Assembly (NCBI GenBank): GCA_964016875.1
Contig: OZ024722.1
Coordinates: 16,932,576-16,996,575 of the forward strand
From: Fallopia convolvulus
Lineage: Eukaryota > Streptophyta > Magnoliopsida > Caryophyllales > Polygonaceae
Reading direction: 5' to 3'
DNA length: 64,000 nt
Shown: in pieces, positions 21,955 to 33,441 of the stretch
Numbering within the stretch: the first letter of the stretch is position 1
How the letters are laid out: every line of letters starts with the position of its first letter
The notes under the pieces: model-generated
The model's database searches: none
Told to the model about the DNA's origin: nothing
What the model saw: the letters and a program-made list of their open reading frames with translations, nothing else
Translations under genes and position numbers: made by a program

Positions 21955-23206
21955 GGGAAATTCCGGTTGGTACTCTCGAGTTATTGGCTTTTCCGGATGG
22001 TGACTTGAAAAAAAACTTATTCCGAGTGGTACCCCTGAACTTTTACAAAAGTCCGACTAATGCCCTTACTTGTAAATTTTCGTTAATTTATAACTAAATT
22101 ATTATGTTTTCTAATGAAAAAATGTATTTTTGTATTTAATTATATTAAAGAACACTTTTAATTTAATAATAATTCAAATAAATCGTATAAAAATATTAAA
22201 TTAAAATTTATTTTATATATATTGTCAAGTAGATTTTATTTTGCATAATTAAAATAATTTTAAGTTAAAACCAAAAATATTACAATATTTATTTTAAAAT
22301 AAAAATAATGTATGATTAAAATTTCTCATGTAGATTTGATATAGTAATTTTGAAATTTTTTAAAAACTTAATAGAACTTAAAATTTTAATGTAACTTAAG
22401 AGTATCATAACAAAAGTTTCTATTAGTTTTTCTAAAAAAATTTCAAAATTATTGCATAAAACCTACATGACAATTTTAATTATTAATTTTAATATAAATA
22501 TTGTAATATTTTTTTTTAACTTAAAAAAAATTTAATTATACAACATACAATCAACTTGACAAATATGTATAATATAATATTTTTATTTAATATATTATAT
22601 GGTTTATTTTAATTTTTATTAAACTAAAATTTTGTTTTAATTCACTAGTAAGGGCACCAGCTAGAGGTGTCAAACGGGTCGGTCAGGTCAGGTTTGGGTT
22701 CGGTTATTTCAGTTTCGGGTTGAGTCGGGTTCGGGTCGTAACTGGTCATCGGTCAAATCGGGTCGGGTCATTGCGGGTTGTCGGGCGGGTCGGGTCGACC
22801 TAACAGGTCAAGAAAATTAATTTTTGTACAATTATTAAAATATTTTTTATTTAAAAAATAATATTTAATAATAAATCTATTATTTTTATATATTTTAATA
22901 ATAAAATATATTATTATTTTCAAAATATATTATATATTCTTAAAATATAACAAATTGGGTCAACCCAACGGTTTTTTCGGGTTTGAACCCAACGGGTTTC
23001 GGGTCTATCGGGTTCGGTTTATTTTGGGTTTCAGGTTCAAATTTTCGTGTCTTGACCCTAAATTTTTCGGGCGGTTCAGGTCGGTTTTTTGGGCAGGCTC
23101 ACCAGCCGGACTTTTGCAAAAGTTCAAGGGTACCACTCAGAATAAGTTTTTTTTAGGGCATCATCCGGAAAAGCCAAAAACTCGAGGCTACCAATCGGAA
23201 TTTGCC
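21955..23206. mobile_element. Mutator-like non-autonomous element (MULE 2), interrupted by a MITE
   Basis: It begins GGGAAATTCCGGTTGGTAC and ends, inverted, with the same motifs (GTACCACTC...GGCTACCAATCGGAATTTGCC). A perfect 9-bp duplication TATAATTTT flanks it (21946-21954 and 23207-23215). The inverted repeats are ~120 bp, running through CTGAACTTTTACAAAAGTCC on the left and its mirror on the right. A hAT-type MITE sits inside the right repeat (22662-23098). The interior is AT-rich, without transposase. The TIR resembles MULE 1 and MULE 3. Confidence 0.85.
22662..23098 (+). mobile_element. hAT-like MITE rich in GGGTCGGGT, 437 bp
   Basis: It starts TAGAGGTGTCAAACGGG and ends GGGCAGGCT. It is flanked by GCACCAGC (22654-22661) and TCACCAGC (23099-23106), an 8-bp duplication with one mismatch, the length for hAT. 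Blocks of GGGTCGGGT lie at both ends around an AT-rich centre. Removing it restores continuity of the MULE 2 inverted repeat. Related copies in the opposite orientation lie at 45663 and 62030. Confidence 0.75.
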
Positions 23207-23215
23207 TATAATTTT

Positions 23216-23780
23216 TTATAAACTTAGATATTTTGTAGTTCCTTAAAAATCAGCATTTTCGAATTAGCAAAATAAATTGACGACAATTTATTTTGTGGTT
23301 GATTGAACAGGAACAAATCCCAGTTTGTAGTTTTTCGAGTGTGCGTTTCACAACCAAGTCACTGTTATTCCTAAGGCAAGTGGAATCGGTTCTTTTTCCG
23401 CATTCGTTTTAAAGCATGATTTATATCATGATGTTTTTAATATATGTTGAGAACTTCTATGTGAATAAAATTGAACTTAGAAAACAATCCTAGATTTAAC
23501 GATTGTAATTCCTAGTCATATTTTAGGTTACATTAGTTATGGATGTAGGCCTTATTGCTATGTGTTGATGTGTATATTTATTTAAGCTCCATTTTAAGGA
23601 GCCGAACGTAAAGTCTTATGATTTATATTATAGAATAATTAATTCTCACTATGTTGCTTTTTTAAAACCCTAGTTAAGGTCATGACCCATATCCCACAAC
23701 CGTTGGGGGTGTTCGCACTTTTTAAGTGCCATGGGACGTAGCTGCCCGTATATCTTAAATAATCCTCAACCGCTGAGGGT
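23216..23780. other. Host or old-LTR sequence with a local tandem duplication
   Basis: No gene was recognised. A stretch beginning GTTCGCACTTTTTAAGTGCC at 23710 recurs at 26302 after the solo LTR, showing that an ~75-bp tandem duplication existed before the LTR inserted. Confidence 0.5.
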
Positions 23781-23785
23781 GTTCG

Positions 23786-26301
23786 TGTAATATCCGAGTT
23801 AGTCAAGCGCAAGAACCGAGATTGCTTGTGTGGCAAGTAATTTTACGGCACTTGTTTCACAAATTATAAGTTACAACTTATTTTAAATCTTCAAAAAAAA
23901 AAAAAGAAAAAAAAATTATTAATTAAGCCATAGTGATAGTGTGGGCTTAATCAATGAATACCCCCTTGTTCGAAAAAAGAAAGAAAGGAAACCTAATAGA
24001 ATTCTTTATCCACCCAATTTTATTAATTATTTCTAACCGATTGTTTGATCCGTATCAATCAACCAAATCTACGTAATATAATTAGGGTAGCCTACGTAAA
24101 CAAAATTCCACCGCCGCGATCTTTTGTTCTTCCTTGTTCATGCATTCTATACCCCGTTCTATTCTCGTACCAGAACCAAACTCTTTTACCCTCGCGACAT
24201 CGCTGAGATCTACACACGATCCTCGCTCACACCTTAATCTTCTGTCATCAATCGGTAAGTAGCGTCCTTTTTCTTTCTTCATCTCGATTTTCTGTTGGTA
24301 ATTGTTAAGGGTTGTTTTTCTCACCAGTTGCAATCACCTTAGGAGTCATCATATTACCAATTGAAAGTACGTTACACTCCGCCCTTGCCTATCGACATTA
24401 TTATCGATCACTAGACAGATTAGTGAACCTCTTTCTCCATTAGCTAAGCGGATGGTAGTCTTGGTTGATAGGTTTACTTGTGTTGCTCACCGAGCCGATG
24501 TTTTTCTGTCGTGTCGGGGAGTGTTGTAGGGGAGTGTAGGTAGTAGTTCATCCCTGCGGGTTAGTGTGTTGCGATCGGGATGGGTGGATTGTCTTGGTAA
24601 TTAAGAGGGTCAAGTTTCGAAGTTGCCAGGGGCGAGTTCGATCGACGTTAATTAGTATACTTTTCGGGGTTGTGTTGCTGCGTTTCCTTCCCAAGTGTCT
24701 TGGTGTACAACTAGAGCCCTCTTCGATGGTATAAACTTTGCTTACGGGGATGTTTTAATTTGTTTGGTAGGGGTGGTGTTCGGATAAGGTGTACAGGAGG
24801 TGGTTGCTTTAAGAGGCTTAATTAATTAAGGAGTTGTGTAATGGGTTTGTTAATTGGGTGTCTCTGTTGAGTCATAGGCTTAACGTTTAAATGTTGAAGT
24901 TTTTTTTTATTAAAAATTAGTAAGTTAAAACTAGGCTATATGTAGTCTTGTACATATATCTTTGGGTAGGACTCTTAGAATAATACAAAACAAAGATTGA
25001 TTGGGTTGGTTTGATAACTAGTAATTAGAGTGCATTACATGCGTTAATTGGAAGTAGAACTGCATTGTGCAGTCCATCAATGAGTTCTAGTCAAGCTAGC
25101 TTGTAGAAATTAGGTTAGTAAGGAACTTGTGTTGGTTTCATTAGTAGGCCTTAGTTAGTTAGGATAATAGAATTTGTCCGCTTATTCAGTTGGTTAACTA
25201 AGAATGTTAATCATTTGTTTAGGTTTTTCTCATGATCAACTCTGCTATATCTTGTCAGGTAAGTCGTTTTTCGACTTGCTCGGTTCTTTTCTCCCTTGTT
25301 ACATTGCGTATCGATATTGTAGGACGGGTTTTGGGAATTAGTCCCGAATACCTTTTAAATTGTTTTGAACTCCTTGTGTGTTGTGTGCGTTAATGATTTT
25401 AAATGTATTTTGTCGGAAATTATTTTGGAACGTTTTTTCTGTGTTGGTACCGTTTCCGACACGGCCCATCGTAGCTGGTGTTGAGGAAGAGTTGGCTACT
25501 TTGACCCGTGTGACTGGGAAAATCGTACCCCTTCAAAACGAAAATTATTATTTGTGTGTTTTTGGCAAGCGCTCCAGTGGAGGCTTAGCCCGGAGTTAGA
25601 AGGGAGATTGGGAAGTGGAGTGGGAGGGCCTGCCTCTGCACTCGGCGCGGTGATGAGCGCCTTGGAAGACGGATTGTGGACAAAGGAAGAATTGCATTGT
25701 TGTGTGACTGTGATTGCAAATGCGTATGTGACTGTGGTGACTGACATAATTAATTTAGGTATTGGCCTTTAGAGTTATGATTGCGGTTGTGGAATTGTAT
25801 GCTGACTATAGATAAATGATTTCAAAACGTTCTACAGTTTCCATATTCTTTCTAGCTTGGTAGATTAGACGCTGACCCTTCGGGGAACATTTTTCAGTTC
25901 CAGGTATGAGTCAGGGAACCGTGCAGGAACCGAGGCAAGATGGCGGGCCGGAGCGGTAAAGAGCGCGTGTCATAGTGGGATCGGTTTTTATTAGTTATTT
26001 ATAATAGTTAGGATGTTGATTTTGATATTTGTTAGACGCAATTGGTATTGTGTTTTGTTTATTATAACTTTGTTCGAGTAGTTCAGTCAGTATGCGTTGT
26101 GACGTATTTGATTATTTATAATTTTCGGGGGTTCATGCATGATAAGTTTTCTAAGTTTTACTAAATAAAGGTTGGATGTTTTATTATGTTTTCTCGTCGT
26201 GCCCGAGTTGTAAGGTCCTACAATGTAGTTGTCAACCTAAATAACAGTACCTGGTAAGGTCTATTCCCTAGTAATGCCTCGTCGAAAGACGGGGTGTTAC
26301 A
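23786..26301 (+). mobile_element. Solo LTR of a Ty3/gypsy (chromovirus-like) element, 2516 bp
   Basis: The ends are TGTAATATCCGAG and GGGGTGTTACA. The perfect 5-bp duplication GTTCG lies at 23781-23785 and 26302-26306. No primer-binding site, gag or pol is present, so only one LTR remains, as after LTR-LTR recombination. The start resembles the LTRs at 3007 and 4197. The ORFs inside (for example 25378-25747) look like chance frames. Confidence 0.85.
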
Positions 26302-27299
26302 GTTCGCACTTTTTAAGTGCCATGGGACCGTATATCTTAAAGAAGTATTATGAGACTATATCTCTTCTAATCAAAGTATATAATAATCCAAGTGGAACTA
26401 TTCTTAAACATTTAAAAGCAACTCAGATAAGTGTACTTGTACACAAAGTAATATGGATAGGATGGTCAGTACAAAATGGGAAACGTCCTCGCTCTCGGAT
26501 TCCGTTGCCATCTGGTTCCAATCTGAATTCGCATAACATGTATGCGGTGAGGTTGGTTGAGGTGTGCGGGGTCAACGAGGGTTTAATGAACCAAATATAA
26601 CGATCTGTGTGTAACAACGTTCCCAACATATCTGCATTAAAAGTCTGAGGCATCAACTTTGTGATGGTCTCTTCTTTCCTCTTTCGAAAATGCATAACGT
26701 TTTCCTGGAAGGATGTAGTTGGGTTTCGATCGGCTTTAATTCGGATTCCGATATCCGTAACTACACTTTTTTCCAAATAGGAACCACTTTAGAAAACCCA
26801 CGTCCTTGGTCTGTCACAAGACTAACCCGATCGTTTATTTTCCTTGCATGGTCGGCTGGTGTCAACCTTATTTCTCGTCGTGATGCATTAGGTGATCTTT
26901 CCGTTCAGGTTGTGAGAAGTATGCTAAAGATGGGACGAGCTGCAGTTGGATATTCTGTCAAAAATTATAAGATCAACTAGATTTTTGAGTTTATGTTAAA
27001 CCTGTCTAGGGTTTTATTTCCTAGATAATATATAGGTGCAAGAGTTATTGTCTTGATGTAATTTGAAATGCAACATTTCATGAATCTTCCGCTATAAAGT
27101 TTTCTTCTCCTTTATTAGGAGATGTCCATTAAAAGGAAAAAAAAATCTATCACAATTTCATTCAGTATCATATTTCAATTTTTCTTATTTATTATGATTA
27201 ATTGTATTAATTGTTCGGATTCAAGCCTAGAGTGGCTTCGGACTTTAAATCTGAGGTCACTGCCGTGTGACATTCCCGTTATGAAATTGGGGTGTTACA
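26302..27299 (+). mobile_element. LTR remnant ending GGGGTGTTACA, interrupting LINE C
   Basis: At 27299 the sequence ends CCCGTTATGAAATTGGGGTGTTACA-like (last part GGGGTGTTACA), a chromovirus LTR terminus, and the next base starts the minus-strand L1 frame. Upstream ~1 kb has no gene and may be the rest of this LTR, with MULE 2 and the solo LTR nested in it. The LTR start could not be found, so the left limit is arbitrary. Confidence 0.45.
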
Positions 27300-29205
27300 G
27301 TTGGAAGGAATGGAATACTTCATGTGCTATAAGAACATTATCATGTATGACATGGTTTGCAACAAACGCTCCTTGAAGAGGATGAATTAGTTTTGACAAC
27401 ACGAGTTTTAGCCTTTTTGCAATTATTTTGGCAATAATCTTATAAATTGTAGAACATAGACTTATGGGTCGATAATCGTTCATTGTAGACAGGTTGTCAC
27501 ATTTTGGAATAAGAGTAATGAAATTATGTTTACTTCCCTAAGCTGGACACCTTGAAGAGGACGAATTAGTTTTGGCAACACAAGTTTCAGCCTTTTTGCA
27601 ATTATTTTGGCAATAATCTTATAAATTATAGAACATAGACTTATGGGTCGATACTGGTTCATTGTAGACGGGTTGTCACATTTTGGAATGAGAGTAATGA
27701 AATTATGGTTTACTTCCCTAAGCAGGACACCAGATGAGAAAAAAGCATTTACTGCTTTTATAACTGAAGGGCCGACTATATCCCAATAATTCTGATAAAA
27801 TTCTGCAATCATCATGTTCAGTCCCGGGGGATTTGTTTTTACCAATACTGAAAACAGCCGTCTTAATTTCTGAATTAGTCACTTGTCTTATTAATTGATC
27901 ATTATCGTCACCCATTAATTCTTGTTGAATTAGCGATAGTTGTTGTTCTAAAAGATTTATATTAATTTGCTCCTTGCGGAATTGACATTGAAACTCTAGT
28001 CTGATTTCATTCCTTACATTTTCTTCTCCCATAATAAAGGTACCATCATTGGAGTGAATAGAATTTAGACGTCAGACATTTCTTCTGCCAGTGGCGCTTT
28101 TGTGGAAAAAGGTTGTGTTTGCATCTGCATTCTTCATGTGCCTAATCCTTTCTCTTTGAGCCCAGTAAGTCTTGTGAAAGTTTATTAATTGTTCTTTTTT
28201 CTTTATTAGTTGACATTGTTTTCGAATTTCTATATGTGTTCTAGTTTGCTGGGTATGACGTTGCATATTAATTAGTTGTGTTTCAACCTCTTGTAGCTGA
28301 CGGAAAATATTTTCGAAATTGTATTGGTTCCAAGTTTTGGTTTTTGCTTTTAGTAATCATGTTTCCTTGTTAGGTTGAACATGAATGAACCCGGTTCCTG
28401 CACTCTCCAAGCTTGTTTGACCACATTCAAAAAAATCCTTTCTCTTCATCCACATTTTCTCAAATTTAAAAGGTCGTCCTATATATTGAACTGTCTGCAT
28501 AAAATTTAAAGAAATGGGGCAGTGGTCGGAAAACGAAAAATCATGATTGTATGTGATTAGCTCTGGGTAAAATTGTACGAGTTGTTGGGAAACAAGAGCT
28601 CTGTCTAATTTTTTGTACGTGTTGTCAATATCTACTTTCCACTTTCTCTAGCTGTACTCATTTCCACAAGAGCGGACATCAGATAGGTCGAAATCATTAA
28701 CAAACTTCTGCAGTCTGAGGAATCTTTGTTTGTTAGGTTTATGTCCTCCCATTTTGTCAGAAGTAACCAGAATATCGTTAAAATCTCCCATAACGATAAA
28801 AGGTATATCCAATTTTCTTGTTCATGAATAAAGGTCCTCCCAAAAAAATATTTTTCATTTTCTTTTGGTGGCGTATAAATGAAAATAATCATGAAAGATA
28901 ATTTTGTACTTGATCGCAAAAATAGAAAGCAATAAACCTATCATGTTGGTGTCTAATATCAAATGTCTCATTGCGTAGTTGGAATTCTTTCCAAACAACA
29001 CAAATAGCCCCAACCCTTCTAATTGTCGGTGACATTATGAAGTGATCGAATCCAGCTTTTTTCCATTTTGCTTTTATCGGGATATTCTCTGTCTTTGTTT
29101 TCATAAATGCCAAGACATTTATTTGGTTAATTTTACAAAAGGCTTCTAAGTGGGCCTAGAAATTTTACGACCCATACCTCGGATATTCCAAGTTGCTATT
29201 TTCAT
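27300..29205 (-). pseudogene. L1 LINE C, 5' part: endonuclease to reverse transcriptase N-terminus
   Basis: On the minus strand ORF2 starts at 29205 with MKIATWNIRGMGRK, then EN motifs in shifted frames (TIRRVGAICVVWKEF, IYTPPKENEKYFF). The linker WAQRERIRHMKNADANTTFF near 28150 and the start of RT follow: KNKSPGT, NHNFITLIPKCDNPSTMNQ, YRPISLCSIIYKIIAKIIAK and AHEVFHSF just before the LTR end at 27299. At least four frameshifts are visible. No ORF1 is found upstream (29206-29283), so the element was 5'-truncated or its ORF1 has been lost. A 179-bp internal duplication lies in the RT. Confidence 0.8.
27372..27730. repeat. 179-bp tandem duplication inside the LINE C reverse transcriptase
   Basis: CTTGAAGAGG at 27372 and 27551 opens two successive copies with about 90 percent identity by eye. 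On the minus strand both encode the NFITLIPKCDNP...YRPISLCS segment; the second is out of frame. A slippage or unequal-exchange event after insertion is likely. Confidence 0.85.
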
Positions 29206-29283
29206 GTTATATCTATGATAAAAAAAAATGAACCATTGTCTTGGTACATGGCCGAATGAAATTTTATAAACATCGATATCTTA

Positions 29284-30054
29284 GAGCATGTGTATTGGCA
29301 AAACTCATGAAACCCAAAAAAATACCCATTTTTTTCATTTCTCTCTCTTCCACATCATCTTATACTCTCCCAATTTCATTTCATGAAATCCACTTAAATA
29401 CCAATGAAACCCATGAAACCCACTTTTCTACTTTTCTCATTTTCCAACAACTATTTATTTATCTATACACAATTACAACTATACTCTTCATTTATTAATT
29501 TTAAATACTTCTTTAGCCAATTAAACAATTTTTATAAGTTAGATAAAAATTTATATTAATATATATATTGCTCCAATTTTTATCTTAATATATATAAAAT
29601 TGGTGAAAAATAAATTAGATAAAAATTTATGAATCTAATATAATTTTTATAAGTTAAAACCATGAGTTATTTTAAAAAGTGATTAATATGTATTTGTTTA
29701 CCCATAATCAACCAAAAAATAATTTAATTTTAAAGTGAATCAAATATATACAAAATTGGTATCTATGGATAGATAAAAAAAATAATTACTTATAGTATAA
29801 TTTATATTTATTATTATTAATTTAAAATAAGCCTAAATAGCTAAATACTAATTTAAGTTAAATTAGCCAAAAAGTAAACTAAAGTGGAGAGCCACTTGTC
29901 ACACTCTCACTGGACAAACTCTTATTCTCTCTGTACGTGAAACTCAACAACTGAGTTTCTAAAGTTGATACTCCACTAGACAATTTCACCCATTTTCCCT
30001 TTTTTGGCGTGAAATTCGCTGAAACCGTGGCTGAAACCCTCAATACGGATGCTC
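29284..30054. mobile_element. Harbinger/Tourist-like MITE, 771 bp
   Basis: The ends are GAGCATGTGTATTGG and the inverted CAATACGGATGCTC, with TTA on both sides (29281-29283, 30055-30057), the duplication of PIF/Harbinger elements. The interior is AT-rich and noncoding. Confidence 0.65.
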
Positions 30055-31289
30055 TTACGATTACATGTTGGTATATAAGGAATCTTCAAAATAAGGGGAA
30101 ATTTTTAACAAAATATATATACTCTTACTAAACTCGAATCTCTCTATCCTATTTGTCACCCATCTAACTATGCCACATAAGCATCTTGATTTTTAAATTT
30201 ACTTCTTTACCCTTTCTTCTTTTTAGTATTTACAATCCTTAAAAATATATAATATAATAATATTATTATTGTTATTAATATACATTGATCTACTACTTTT
30301 TTATGGACAAAATTTAAATATTATATAATTGTACATCATCATGTTTAATATATATTGTTATTTTTTTTCAATTGCAAGTATGAAACTATCCATACATAAT
30401 ATCTCTAATATACAATGATCTACTACTTTTTTATGGACAAAATTCAAATATTATATAATTGTACAACATGAGGGAGGTTCTAGTGTTTATAGGGCTTATA
30501 ATGAGAAATGAGAACAAAAGAGAGCCATTGGATTAGAAAAGTGAACGATAGAGATTAAAAGATAAATTATTTGGTTAAAAATAAAATAATTAGGGGCGGT
30601 GGCATTTAGTGTAATTTTGAACAATGTCTAAATCAGGGGACAAAAATACCCTTGAAAACATAAAAGGCCACTATCTCCATTGAAGGAAAGGATTGCTCGC
30701 TTGCCTCCCTCACTCTCCCGATCGCTTCGCTCGTCTCCCTCGCTCGATCCATATATAGCCTCGCTCCCTCACTCGTTGGATCGCTCCCTATTCTCTAACT
30801 CGTTGGATCGCTCCCTATTCTCTAACTCGCTTGATCGCTCATTTCACCATTGACAACTCCGACAAGTTCCACATCGCCGATTCCGGTAGCGCCGCGCTCT
30901 TCGATAGTGAGAATCTTGTCGCCATTCTCTAAGAGTAAGTTTTCTTTGCTTGATTCGACTTTGTATTGATTTAATTTGGTTGATTGAATTGGTTTATAGT
31001 TAGGGTTTGATTGTGCCTTTGCCTTTGGAGAGTGGATTACTATTCTCATAAGAACCATACTCTTGAATGTTACATACTCTTGAATGTTGAAACTAAACCT
31101 TATGAATTTTGATATTTGTTTGATCATACTATGATGATCAAGTTCGTGAGGCAAAGCCCAAGCATCTAAGGGTCAATGGACGGGTTAAAAAGCCCACCTG
31201 GAGCTCTCCTTGTGAGGAAGGTATGAATCTTCATCTTCATGCCCCAGTTTTTTGTGTATTTTCGACTTGGCCTCTATTGTTTTCTTGTT

Positions 31290-33180
31290 GGTTCATGTTT
31301 TATAACTTTTTAGTCCATGGTTTTGAACTTGTTACTTCATGGTTTTGAACTTGTTGGTTCATGGTTTTCTACTTGATTGTTACGACTGAACATATTTAAT
31401 TTTCCAAATATTTGAATGAACATATGCATCTCTGTTTTGATAAGATTTTGATTCTTGTATATGGTGGACTAGGCCAACCTTGAAGGCATTTGCTGACGAC
31501 TGGATGGAGTGCATTTGTGAATAAAAAGAAGCTTGTCTCTGGAAATGCTATGCTTTTTCTCAAGTGTCAAAGCTTGAAACTTTAACAAGACTCTATTTAG
31601 TCTTTTTAGTATGTAAAATTGACTGATAAGTTATGGTTTCTAGGGTTGCTGATGGAGAACTAAGATGGGGAATTCAAAGAGCGACTCAATTTAAGGCAAG
31701 AAGCAGTGTCTTCCCACATCCATCCAGTGAAGAGCTTAAGTAACACTCTAAAAACTATCTCTCTAAGATTGAGCACAGCTTCAGCTTATTCAAATTGGAG
31801 TGATTATGCTGACACCTCAATCTATGAGACCATTCTTTATTGCAAGAAATCAAGTGGTATGCTTGCATCAGTTTTTCTAATCCATCCTCTTTATCTTTCA
31901 AATCCAAAGAATTATTTTTTTTCAACCTTTTCTTCAACTTTCTACATACACTTTGATTTGAGGACTTGATTGATTGCATTTCTCACTTTTTAATGTCTTT
32001 TGACAGAACAATGACGTAGTCGTGTAATTGGAGTTGTGGGGGAAGAAAGATTCCAATTGGCCCTTTGGAACATGGTCATTTTTTGTTCTTGAAAATGCTT
32101 GTTGGTATGTGTGTTTGCCCACTATGTTCTGTTGAATCTTAGAAGAAAACTTAGGGCCCGTTTGGTATCGATATCTCAAGTTTATCGGTATCGGTATCGA
32201 TATGAGATATGGGTATGGGGTTTGATATCAATATATGTGTTTGGTATATTAAAGATATCAACCATATCTTTATATATATCATTTGGCATAAAGAATTGGG
32301 ATGGAGAACCACAGTTGGAACGAAGCCAAAATTGGGACGCCATAACTATCCAGGTCATCGGTCGGAGGGAGAGTAGATGTGGGCATGGGGAAGCGCTGCT
32401 GGAACGAAGCCAAAATTGGGTACACAGAGGATGCCGAAGTTGGTGGTGCTTGGCGTTTGCCAGATCTGGGAGAAAACGTAAATTGCCAGATCTGGGAGAA
32501 CAGGAGAGAGCCTAATTTATTCTTCAACAGCAATGAGCCGACGACATGGTTGGGAGAGAAGCGTAAAAAAGATGGGGAAGTGGGAGAAAAAAAATATCAA
32601 CGATACCGGTCTGTATTTCGGTATATCAAATCTTGAATATTTGATATCCAGATATCACCCGATATCCGTCTGATATCCATATCTTATCTTACCAAACAAT
32701 AGGTATCGGGTGATACCCATATCTGATATCCAGATTTGGATACCAAACGAGCCCTTAATGACTTGATTACGGTAAACATAATACTCATATTTGATTCAAA
32801 ACTTCATAACTTTCTTACAATAGGCATAATACTCATATTTTATAACTTTTTGGTTCATGGTTTTGAACTTTTTGGTTCATGGTTTTGAACTTTTTGGTTC
32901 ATGGTTTTCTACTTGATTGTTATGACTGAACATATTTAATTTTTCAAATATTTGAATGACTTCAAAGGTAGATGTGAACAGTCAATTTGATTGAAAAAGA
33001 TTGTTAATAATTGTACGGATTTTCGTACTCATATTTTATAACTTTTTGGTTCCTGGTTTTGAACTTGTTTGTTTATGGTTTTGAACTTTTTGGTTTATGG
33101 TTTGTTACGGCTGAACAGATTTAATTTTCCAAATATTTGAATGACTTTAAAGGTAGATACGAATAGTCAATTTGATTAAG
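31290..33180 (+). repeat. Three dispersed copies of a ~150-bp unit with TTCATGGTTTTGAACTT
   Basis: Copies at about 31290-31425, 32840-33000 and 33030-33180 share GGTTCATGGTTTTGAACTT in tandem, then TACTTGATTGTTA, CTGAACATATTTAATTTT and CAAATATTTGAATGA. The last two are near-adjacent. The Harbinger-like MITE lies between the first and second. Confidence 0.7.
32154..32754. mobile_element. Harbinger/Tourist-like MITE, 601 bp
   Basis: The ends are GGGCCCGTTTGGTATC and the inverted GGATACCAAACGAGCCC, with TTA at 32151-32153 and 32755-32757. GATATC-type words fill the subterminal regions. The centre (32290-32560) is less AT-rich and contains a direct repeat of TGGAACGAAGCCAAAATTGG. No transposase. 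Confidence 0.8.
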
Positions 33181-33370
33181 AGTTTAAGACTATTAATTAA
33201 TGTATGAATTTTCATATTGTGCATTGCCTTGGAAGAATTAGGTTAGTAGACTGCTTAATATTGAATTTTTTCTAACTTATGACTCTAGGTTCATAATATT
33301 TTTTCTATTGGTTCATGCTTTTGAATACGAAGGTTCATAATAAATGTCAATACAATACGTGTCCTTTGGT

Positions 33371-33441
33371 AGCTTATTAGCTCAAATGGTAGAGCAATGT
33401 GCTTGTGCACATAGATGTGAGTTCAAATCTCACATATGCTA
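33371..33441 (+). tRNA. tRNA-like sequence, probably a pseudogene
   Basis: A 71-nt cloverleaf can be drawn: acceptor AGCTTAT/ATATGCT with one T-T mismatch, D arm GCTC-AAATGGTA-GAGC, anticodon stem ATGTG/CACAT with a six-base loop CTTGTG, T arm GTGAG-TTCAAAT-CTCAC. The A and B boxes fit RNA polymerase III. The short anticodon loop leaves the anticodon undefined, so it is more likely a relic or SINE head than a working tRNA. It lies inside the 4.36-kb element. Confidence 0.4.

Noticed and set aside
26423..26980. 117- and 96-codon ORFs on opposite strands
   Set aside because: No recognised domain; they overlap in an LTR remnant and look like chance frames.
30690..30960. Possible first exon with splice donor in the 4.36-kb element
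   Set aside because: No start codon in a sustained frame and no homology recognised; mentioned only as a capture candidate.
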